Positions 1 to 6,711 of a stretch of 8,263 nucleotides of DNA are shown here, one piece after another. The translations under genes were made by a program, and so were the position numbers. The notes below the pieces were generated by a model. The model did not search any database. It saw nothing but the letters and a program-made list of their open reading frames with translations, and was not told the DNA's origin. Numbering within the stretch: position 1 is the first letter of the stretch; each line of letters opens with the position of its first letter. The stretch is from B21-G16 sp003644825 [NCBI: Candidatus Zhuqueibacterota bacterium] (GTDB lineage: Bacteria > SM23-31 > B21-G16), in assembly GCA_003644825.1 (NCBI GenBank), contig QNDJ01000052.1, positions 1 through 8,263 on the forward strand, read 5' to 3'.

Positions 1-354
1 ATAGAGAAATTTTCAGAATTAATCAAATTAAAACCTTATTCTAAAGAAGCCAGGTACAAACTTCATATAGCGAAAGGTAGACTCTACATAAGACGTGGAA
101 AGAAAAAACTTTACTGGCAGGCTCTTCTTGAATTCGGAGAAGCTATGGCATTAAAACCTGACTCTGCCGAGCCTCATTATTACATGGCAATAGTTTATGA
201 AAAACAGGACAGTAACGATTATGATACACCAATAAGTGAATATAAAAAAGCCCTTGAGTTAGAACCAGGTGGAAAATTTGCTGAACTCTGCAAATCTAAA
301 ATTAAAAAACTCTCTGCAACAAAAGAAAAAATGAGAAAGTTCTGGGGAAAATAA
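1..354 (+). CDS. TPR-repeat protein, C-terminal fragment
   Basis: The reading frame is open from the first base of the window to a TAA at 352-354, giving about 117 residues of a longer protein whose start lies to the left. Seen: amphipathic helix pairs typical of tetratricopeptide repeats, with repeat-ending signatures such as A-M-A-L-K-P-D-S-A and A-L-E-L-E-P-G-G, preceded by an I-K-L-K-P-Y-S-K-E-A stretch, so at least two and probably three repeats. The tail is lysine-rich and ends in F-W-G-K. Known: TPR arrays are protein-binding scaffolds; the partner cannot be read from this fragment. An internal ATG at 145 is not the likely start because the TPR pattern continues upstream of it. It converges on groEL, with 74 bases between the two stop codons. 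Confidence 0.75.
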   Translation: MEKFSELIKLKPYSKEARYKLHIAKGRLYIRRGKKKLYWQALLEFGEAMALKPDSAEPHYYMAIVYEKQDSNDYDTPISEYKKALELEPGGKFAELCKSKIKKLSATKEKMRKFWGK

Positions 355-380
355 ATAAAATTTAATAAAATCCTGTTTTA

Positions 381-418
381 ATAAAAAAAGCCCTCCAGCA
401 CAAAAACTGGAGGGCTTT
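381..418 (-). terminator. Rho-independent terminator of groESL
   Basis: A 12-bp perfect stem (387-398 with 407-418, arms AAAGCCCTCCAG and its complement) encloses an 8-base loop. On the minus strand it is followed by a T-rich run (about seven T with the stem end), and it lies 11 bases past the groEL stop. On the plus strand the tail is only TTT then CATTG, so termination of the converging TPR gene there would be weaker, although partial bidirectional use is possible. Confidence 0.9.
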
Positions 419-428
419 CATTGTCATA

Positions 429-2057
<1,629 letters not shown>

Positions 2058-2091
2058 TTATACCTCCTTATTTCTATTTTTTAATTTTTTC

Positions 2092-2376
2092 TCAAACAAT
2101 AGCAAGAATATCACTTTCTCTCATTATAAGATATTCTTCTCCTTCAATAGTAACTTCCGTTCCTGAGTATTTTCCATACAGGACTCTATCACCTTTCTTA
2201 ACCTGAGGTTTGATAAGATTTCCAGAATCTGATACTTTACCCGGACCAACAGCCACAACTTCACCCTCCTGGGGCTTTTCTTTTGCTGTATCCGGCAGAT
2301 AAATTCCTCCTTTTGTTCTTTCTAATGCTTCAACTGGCTTTATTACTACTCTGTCAGCTAATGGTTTTATATTCAT
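2092..2376 (-). CDS. groES: Co-chaperonin GroES (Hsp10)
   Basis: Heptameric lid of the GroEL folding chamber, acting in the cytoplasm. The 94 residues are the normal length. Seen: N-terminal [10 protein letters not shown]; mobile loop with G-G-I-Y-L-P-D at 23-29, the hydrophobic tripeptide that docks on the GroEL apical domain (I-Y-L here, where I-V-L is usual in E. coli); G-E-V-V-A-V-G-P-G at about 38-46; and a C-terminal E-S-D-I-L-A-I. An AGGAGG-type ribosome site lies just upstream of the ATG. It is the first gene of the groESL operon, about 40 bases downstream of the CIRCE operator, which places it under HrcA repression and heat-shock release. Confidence 0.99.
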   Translation of the reverse strand: MNIKPLADRVVIKPVEALERTKGGIYLPDTAKEKPQEGEVVAVGPGKVSDSGNLIKPQVKKGDRVLYGKYSGTEVTIEGEEYLIMRESDILAIV

Positions 2377-2415
2377 ACCTACACCTCCTTTTTAGTTTAT
2401 CTTCCAGTTAGATTG

Positions 2416-2442
2416 TTAGCACTCTCTATTAATGAGTGCTAA
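2416..2442. promoter_or_regulatory. CIRCE operator (HrcA binding site)
   Basis: An exact match to the CIRCE consensus: TTAGCACTC at 2416-2424, nine bases, then GAGTGCTAA at 2434-2442, with both arms perfect. Known: the heat-shock repressor HrcA binds this inverted repeat, and GroEL itself keeps HrcA active. The element starts about five bases after the predicted transcription start, so a bound repressor would block the promoter. hrcA is not in this window. Confidence 0.97.
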
Positions 2443-2454
2443 TTTTTAATTCAT

Positions 2455-2484
2455 ATAATATAATAATTTTTTCTCATTTGTCAA
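2455..2484 (-). promoter_or_regulatory. Predicted sigma70-type promoter of groESL
   Basis: On the minus strand a perfect -35 box TTGACA (2479-2484) is followed after 18 bases by TATTAT (2455-2460). The predicted start is near 2447, just before CIRCE. The area is AT-rich, so the exact -10 is less certain than the -35. The spacer from 2485 to the recR stop at 2595 shows no clear hairpin or other feature. Confidence 0.75.
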
Positions 2485-2594
2485 GTAAAATTTTATTTTT
2501 TTAATAAAAATTATGTTAAGGCAGGCTATACAGGATATGTACTATAAAGAATCAACTGACCATTTTTTTTACATAGATATATTCAAGCTATAAT

Positions 2595-3191
2595 TTAAAC
2601 ATCAATTCTTCCTTCCAGTGCTTTACTAACTGTTACTTCGTCAGTATATTCAAGGTCTCCACCAACAGGAATACCTCTTGCTAAACGGGTAACCTTTTTT
2701 CCCAATGGCTTAATAATCTTCGATAGATAAAGTATTGTAGCTTCTCCTTCCACACTGGGGTTAATAGCAATAATAACCTCCTTAACCTTTTCATCAAGGC
2801 GTTTTATTAATTCTTTTATTTTTAAGTCTTCAACTCCAATTCCATTAAGGGGTGATAAAACCCCACCCAACACATGATACAATCCTCTGTATTCATTTGT
2901 TTTCTCAATAAAATAAATGTCGTTTGGTTCTTCTACAACACAGATAACTGATTTATCTCTTTTTTCGCTCCTGCAGAATTTACAAAGTTCACCTTCACTA
3001 ATATTAAAGCATACCTTACAGTATTTTATTTTATCCTTGATGTCAACAAGAGCCCTTGCAAGTCCAATAACTTCCTCTCTTGGTAATTTCAAAAGATAAA
3101 AACTCAGCCTCTGTGCAGTTTTTCTCCCTATACCTGGCAATTTAGAGAGTTTAGAAATAAGATTGTCAACAACATTTGAATTATTACTCAT
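2595..3191 (-). CDS. recR: Recombination mediator protein RecR
   Basis: RecR works with RecO (and RecF) to load RecA on SSB-coated gaps during recombinational repair. The 198 residues are the standard length. Seen in order: helix-hairpin-helix L-S-K-L-P-G-I-G-R-K-T-A-Q-R-L at about 15-29; a four-cysteine zinc finger Cys58, Cys61, Cys70, Cys73; a Toprim domain from about 80 to 175 with V-V-E-E-P-N-D and the RecR signature L-G-G-V-L-S-P-L-N-G-I-G; and the C-terminal G-G-D-L-E-Y-T-D-E-V-T segment. It is the third gene after dnaX and ybaB, 14 bases behind ybaB, with a modest AGGT ribosome site. This order is widely conserved in bacteria. No clear terminator follows it. Confidence 0.98.
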   Translation of the reverse strand: MSNNSNVVDNLISKLSKLPGIGRKTAQRLSFYLLKLPREEVIGLARALVDIKDKIKYCKVCFNISEGELCKFCRSEKRDKSVICVVEEPNDIYFIEKTNEYRGLYHVLGGVLSPLNGIGVEDLKIKELIKRLDEKVKEVIIAINPSVEGEATILYLSKIIKPLGKKVTRLARGIPVGGDLEYTDEVTVSKALEGRIDV

Positions 3192-3205
3192 ATTTTACTA
3201 CCTGT

Positions 3206-3550
3206 TTAAAAGTTCATTCCAGGAAAGTTCATTCCACCAGGAAGCCGGGAAAGCATACCACCAGCCTTTTTCGCAATATGTTCATTTGCAACTTCAGTTG
3301 CCTTATTTAGAGCCTGATTTATGGCTGCTAAAATTAAATCTTCAAGCATTTCTTTATCTTCAGGATTAATTACTTCCTTTTCTATTTTAATATCAAGGAT
3401 TTCCTGTTTTCCATTTGCAGTTACAACAACCATACCGCCGCCTGAACTCCCTTCCACTTTAATTTCCTCCAGTTCTTCCTGAGCTTTCATAATTTCTTCC
3501 TGCATTTTCTGAGCTTGTTTAAAAATTCCAGCCATCTTCCCTTTTTTCAT
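3206..3550 (-). CDS. ybaB: YbaB/EbfC family nucleoid-associated protein
   Basis: Small dimeric DNA-binding protein of the YbaB/EbfC family, linked to nucleoid organisation and, through its operon, to replication repair. Seen: 114 residues; an N-terminal charged amphipathic helix with Q-A-Q-K-M-Q-E-E-I-M-K-A-Q-E-E-L; a Gly-rich turn G-S-S-G-G-G-M-V-V-V-T-A-N-G; and a flexible C-terminus with M-N-F repeated twice, as the Gly/Met/Pro-rich tails of this family often are. The start at 3550 is chosen because GAGGT lies five bases upstream; the ATG five codons on (3535), which begins the family-like M-A-G-I-F-K-Q-A-Q, also has a purine-rich AAGGGAAG before it and is an alternative. It is 14 bases from both dnaX and recR, so translation is probably coupled. 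Confidence 0.96.
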   Translation of the reverse strand: MKKGKMAGIFKQAQKMQEEIMKAQEELEEIKVEGSSGGGMVVVTANGKQEILDIKIEKEVINPEDKEMLEDLILAAINQALNKATEVANEHIAKKAGGMLSRLPGGMNFPGMNF

Positions 3551-3564
3551 TTTATACCTCTAAT

Positions 3565-5199
3565 TTAAAGTTTTAGCTTTATTGGCTCTCCATCAAAAGT
3601 ATCTATAATATCTTTTATAATCGGATTCTTCTTAATCATATTTTCTACTGCAAATTTTATATCCGAGCCTCTTTTTTTAATATCTTCAGTTTTACCACTC
3701 CGTTCAAAAACAGTTCTAACAGCTTTTATACCAATTTTTTTGTTTATTGTTTCCTCAATCGCCTCACTTATTATTTTTTTATTTCTGTTCACAACATCTA
3801 TATGAAAACCATTCTTAGAATCAAAAGATATTTCGAGTATTGCTCCATCATATTTCGATGGGATCCCTTCCTCGAGAAAACTTCCAAGAGAAATCTTCCT
3901 TATTTTAACCCTCTCAATTATCTCTTTCCATTTATTTCTAATAATCTCCAGATTTACCAATTCATCACTTTTTGAGGAATTTTCAGATGATTGTTCCCGG
4001 GAAACAAAACTCAAATTCTCCTGTTCCTCTTTTATTTTCTTATAATTTTGATTTTTTTCATCGAAAAAAGGCATCCCTGAAATCCTTCTCAACAAGTCCT
4101 GGATATTCACAGAACTATCAAGTTTTACCATTTTTATTAAAGCCACATCAAGCTTTATCATCGGATGGATACTTCTCTTTAACTGAAACTCATATTCACT
4201 TGCAATATTTAACAACCTCAAGATATCTTCTTCAGAAAAAGCCCCTGAAACATCATCATATCTCTTTTTTAATTCTTCCGTAGATTCAATCAATTTAGTA
4301 GAATTGGTTGCCTTAACAATGAGAAGGTTTCTGAAAAACTCTATCAAACCAACCATAAATTCATCAGGGTCATACCCCTTAAGTAGAATTTTCTCTGATA
4401 AGTTGTATGCTTTAGCTATATCTTTTCTTAATATAGCATCTGCTACATCAAAGTAAATATCTTCTTCTATTATGCCCAGTAAATCTTTAATCTGTTCAAA
4501 CTCTATTTTTTCACCAGCAAAAGATATAGCCTGGTCTAAAAGGCTCTGGGCATCTCTCATACTTCCATCTGCTTTTTTAGCTATAAGTAAAAGGCTATCT
4601 TCAGAAATTTCTATTTTTTCTTTAAAACAAATCTTTTTTAATTGTTGTATCACTTTTTCAGTTGGAATTCTTTTAAAGTCAAATCTTTGACATCTGGATA
4701 AAATTGTTGCTGGAATTTTATGAGGAGCCGTAGTAGCAAAAATAAAAATCACATGAGAAGGTGGCTCTTCAAGGGTTTTAAGTAAAGCATTAAAAGCTTC
4801 ACCCGTTAACATATGCACTTCGTCAATAATATAAATTTTCCATTTTCCTTTAGTCGGAACATATCTGACATTTTCCCTTATATTCCTGACTTCATCAATA
4901 CCTCTATTTGAAGCTCCATCCATTTCTAAAACATCAAGGCTTCTACTTTCATTTATCTCGACACACGAAGAACACACATTACAGGGGGTTATTGTGGGTC
5001 CTTTTTCGCAATTAAGGGATTTTGCAAAAATTCTTGCCGTTGTTGTTTTTCCTACACCTCTCGGACCGGTAAAAAGATAAGCATGAGCAACCCTGTTCAT
5101 ACTTATTGCATTTTCAAGTGTTTTCGTAACATGTTCCTGTGCTATAACATCAGGAAACACCATAGGTCGCCATTTTCTTGCAAGAACAGTATAGGACAT
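3565..5199 (-). CDS. dnaX: DNA polymerase III subunit gamma/tau
   Basis: ATPase of the clamp loader that places the beta sliding clamp on primed DNA and, as tau, links polymerase cores. Seen over 544 residues: conserved start M-S-Y-T-V-L-A-R-K-W-R-P; Walker A G-P-R-G-V-G-K-T at 45-52; zinc-binding Cys64, Cys73, Cys76, Cys79; Walker B I-I-D-E-V-H-M at 124-130; sensor 1 A-T-T at 155-157; S-R-C at 168-170 with the arginine finger Arg169; sensor 2 G-S-M-R-D-A at 212-217; domain III to about 375; a polar linker; and a tau-like C-terminal domain from about 410. The start at 5199 is chosen over an in-frame ATG at 5331 because AGAGGAA lies six bases upstream, homology begins there, and the 44 extra codons overlap the SRP RNA. 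A seven-A run at codons 381-383 may give a short gamma form. Confidence 0.98.
   Translation of the reverse strand: MSYTVLARKWRPMVFPDVIAQEHVTKTLENAISMNRVAHAYLFTGPRGVGKTTTARIFAKSLNCEKGPTITPCNVCSSCVEINESRSLDVLEMDGASNRGIDEVRNIRENVRYVPTKGKWKIYIIDEVHMLTGEAFNALLKTLEEPPSHVIFIFATTAPHKIPATILSRCQRFDFKRIPTEKVIQQLKKICFKEKIEISEDSLLLIAKKADGSMRDAQSLLDQAISFAGEKIEFEQIKDLLGIIEEDIYFDVADAILRKDIAKAYNLSEKILLKGYDPDEFMVGLIEFFRNLLIVKATNSTKLIESTEELKKRYDDVSGAFSEEDILRLLNIASEYEFQLKRSIHPMIKLDVALIKMVKLDSSVNIQDLLRRISGMPFFDEKNQNYKKIKEEQENLSFVSREQSSENSSKSDELVNLEIIRNKWKEIIERVKIRKISLGSFLEEGIPSKYDGAILEISFDSKNGFHIDVVNRNKKIISEAIEETINKKIGIKAVRTVFERSGKTEDIKKRGSDIKFAVENMIKKNPIIKDIIDTFDGEPIKLKL
4040..4059 (-). other. Candidate slippery site in dnaX (gamma/tau switch)
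   Basis: Seven consecutive A on the coding strand (4052-4058) span codons GAA AAA AAT (Glu381-Asn383), right after domain III, where the gamma form should end. A -1 ribosomal shift, or transcriptional insertion of one A, would read Lys-Ser-Lys-Leu and then stop at TAA (4040-4042), giving a product of about 386 residues. Deleting one A also leads to a stop within ten codons. The preceding TTTTTTC can pair with GAAAAAA around a 3-base loop. Known: dnaX uses ribosomal frameshifting in E. coli and transcriptional slippage in Thermus. Use of this site is inferred; A-runs and stops are common in AT-rich DNA. Confidence 0.45.
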
Positions 5200-5203
5200 A
5201 ACA

Positions 5204-5210
5204 TTCCTCT
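5204..5210 (-). promoter_or_regulatory. Ribosome binding site deciding the dnaX start
   Basis: AGAGGAA on the minus strand, with GAGG six bases before the ATG at 5197-5199. It supports this start rather than the upstream in-frame ATG at 5331, which lies inside the SRP RNA. Confidence 0.8.
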
Positions 5211-5247
5211 CTTTTGAATTATGAAGATTTCCTGGAAAAACGATATT

Positions 5248-5530
5248 AAAGAAGCTGTGCACCCTTCTTCGACCCTTCTTTTCTTGATACACCTTGACAG
5301 CCAGCTCCAGCCAAGTAAACCTGCGGCACAATGCTCCAATACTTACCGCTGCTACCTTCCGGTCCTGACGGGGTTCAGTATTTCACATTTGCGCAGGACT
5401 CGAGCTATCATCACCGCTTATCAAGATGACAATCAAGAAAAGTTTTGAGCCTCTAAAGGGAATTAAACCCTGCTATAGCGGGTTGCAGGTTACAGGGCAC
5501 CGCTAGCTCCCCGTCTAGCACAGCTTCTTT
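5248..5530 (-). ncRNA. ffs: Signal recognition particle RNA, large (Alu-containing) bacterial type
   Basis: RNA scaffold of the signal recognition particle, which binds Ffh and targets nascent membrane and secreted proteins. Seen: the conserved S-domain core at 5348-5370 (minus strand GTCAGGACCGGAAGGTAGCAG), with its GGAA tetraloop and asymmetric internal loop; an Alu-type 5' part with GGTGCCCTGTAACCTGCAA (near 5484-5502), as in the Bacillus RNA; and flanking helix segments such as CCTGCG pairing with CGCAGG. The ends pair perfectly over 13 bp (5518-5530 with 5248-5260), which sets the limits at about 283 nt, close to the roughly 270 nt of B. subtilis. It lies between a tRNA and dnaX, an order also seen in Bacillus. 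Exact mature ends are inferred from the helix; no strong terminator is visible before dnaX. Confidence 0.95.
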
Positions 5531-5536
5531 TTATTG

Positions 5537-5609
5537 TGGAGCAGAGCGGGATCGAACCGCCGACCTCATCCGTGCGAGGGATTCGTTCTCCCATCTGAGC
5601 TACTGCCCC
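5537..5609 (-). tRNA. tRNA-Ala(CGC)
   Basis: A 73-nt cloverleaf on the minus strand: acceptor GGGGCAG with CTGCTCC, including the G3:U70 wobble pair that marks alanine tRNAs; T arm GGCGG-TTCGATC-CCGCT; anticodon loop CTCGCAC with anticodon CGC, reading GCG; discriminator A. CCA is not encoded (ACA follows). Two stem mismatches are visible: C11-A24 in the D stem and A27-G43 at the top of the anticodon stem. Both could be tolerated or modified, but they are unusual. It ends six bases before the SRP RNA, so co-transcription is likely. Confidence 0.92.
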
Positions 5610-5630
5610 TGATTTTAAAATTTCATTTTA

Positions 5631-5659
5631 AAAATAAGGCTTTTTTAAAAAATAATCAA
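5631..5659 (-). promoter_or_regulatory. Possible promoter of the tRNA-Ala / SRP RNA transcript
   Basis: On the minus strand TTGATT (5654-5659) and TATTTT (5631-5636) are separated by 17 bases, putting the start near 5624, about 15 bases before the tRNA. It is the best-spaced pair in the gap between the kinase stop and the tRNA, but the DNA is so AT-rich that a chance match is possible. Confidence 0.4.
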
Positions 5660-5674
5660 GTAAATAAAAGTAAA

Positions 5675-6682
5675 TTATTCTATTTCCGGTTTAATAACAT
5701 TTGCATCAATCTTACCAAGTTCTTTGGTAAGTCGATTAAACATATCTTCATCTTTATAGATACCTATTATCGAACCACCTGAACCAGCAAACTTCGCTGA
5801 AGCACCACAAGAACGGGCTATCTTCACCAGCTCAAAATTACCTTCATCGATATTAATAATCTTTCTCCTGAGTTCAAAATTCTCATTCATCAATTCATAC
5901 AGATAATCAAAGTTTCTCTCAGCTATTGCTTTTTTTCCCTTTTCAGCGAGTTCTGCAATATTACAAAGCACATTAATAATGAATGGGTCTCTCCTTTCAA
6001 ATCTGAAACGAACATTATTAAAAACATTCCCTGATACCTTGCTTAAACCCTCTTTATAAGCAATATAAAGAGGTGGCAGATTTGATAGATCAATTCTCTC
6101 ATACTCACCATACTTTCTATTTTTCATAACTTCAGTATTAAAATCCATATACATACAGCCTTCAAAAACCTGAATAACCCTATCCTGAAGTCCGGCATTT
6201 ATTCCAAGCTCCTTCAGTTCTGCATCCAGGATTATTGATGGCAATATCTCAACAGGAATCTCAACATTATAAAACTCCTTAAGGGCTTTTATTGTTGCCG
6301 TAACAATAGCACTCGAACCACCCAGACCTACCTGTCGTGGAATATTCGAGCTATAACTAATAGTAAAATTCTTTGCTTCAAGCTCAATACCCTCTGAATC
6401 ACAATAATTAAAAAATGTTTTTATAGCAGATTTAATTAATCGAACTCCACCGTAATACCCATATAAATTAATTTGTTTTATCAGTTCCGATACACTATTA
6501 TATACTTCAAGGTCCTGTATTCCTGATTCTATTTTAAATTCCGGAGTTTGAAGAAGAATAACACACGCATAAAAATTCCTTACGGAAATCGAAATAGTTT
6601 TTCCATTATAAACATCAGATGGATTACCAAGTAATCCAGCCCGTGCATAAGCATAACTCTTAATACACAACTTTCTTACCAC
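5675..6682 (-). CDS. GHMP-family sugar kinase, glucuronokinase-like
   Basis: Probable sugar 1-kinase of the GHMP superfamily, most like plant glucuronokinase (ATP + D-glucuronate to glucuronate 1-phosphate), judged from remembered family sequence. Seen over 335 residues: A-R-A-G-L-L-G-N-P-S-D at 13-23; G-Y-Y-G-G-V-R-L at 75-82; the ATP loop N-I-P-R-Q-V-G-L-G-G-S-S-A at 113-125; G-L-Q-D-R-V with the likely catalytic Asp167; and the C-terminal K-F-A-G-S-G-G motif at 297-303. There is no signal peptide, so it is cytoplasmic. The start is uncertain: the GTG at 6682 lies within an AGGTGG ribosome-site-like sequence that fits a TTG at 6670 better, which would give 331 residues. It follows the oxidoreductase by 29 bases and is probably co-transcribed. 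Alternatives are other GHMP kinases (heptose, galacturonate, fucose); substrate is inferred. Confidence 0.85.
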   Translation of the reverse strand: MVRKLCIKSYAYARAGLLGNPSDVYNGKTISISVRNFYACVILLQTPEFKIESGIQDLEVYNSVSELIKQINLYGYYGGVRLIKSAIKTFFNYCDSEGIELEAKNFTISYSSNIPRQVGLGGSSAIVTATIKALKEFYNVEIPVEILPSIILDAELKELGINAGLQDRVIQVFEGCMYMDFNTEVMKNRKYGEYERIDLSNLPPLYIAYKEGLSKVSGNVFNNVRFRFERRDPFIINVLCNIAELAEKGKKAIAERNFDYLYELMNENFELRRKIINIDEGNFELVKIARSCGASAKFAGSGGSIIGIYKDEDMFNRLTKELGKIDANVIKPEIE

Positions 6683-6711
6683 CTTTCGGATGTAAAGTTA
6701 CTGATGTTATA

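Noticed and set aside
2485-2594. Spacer between recR and groES searched for a recR terminator or small gene
   Set aside because: No GC-containing hairpin with a T-run and no frame with a ribosome site could be supported.
5261-5280. Tandem GAAGAAGGGT repeat
   Set aside because: Lies inside the 3' strand of the SRP RNA terminal helix, so it is explained by RNA structure rather than a separate repeat element; mentioned only as a possible alternative pairing.
5142-5339. 65-codon minus-strand frame over the SRP RNA and dnaX start
   Set aside because: It overlaps a structured RNA and the well-supported dnaX start in another frame, with no protein family features.
5612-5635. Repeated ATTTTAAAAT palindromes between the tRNA and kinase genes
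   Set aside because: Pure A/T, too weak to act as a terminator stem, and expected by chance in this spacer; it partly overlaps the proposed promoter.
5534-5782. 82-codon plus-strand frame crossing the tRNA
   Set aside because: Its first part is the antisense translation of tRNA-Ala, a common false protein call, and the rest lies antisense to the kinase 3' end.
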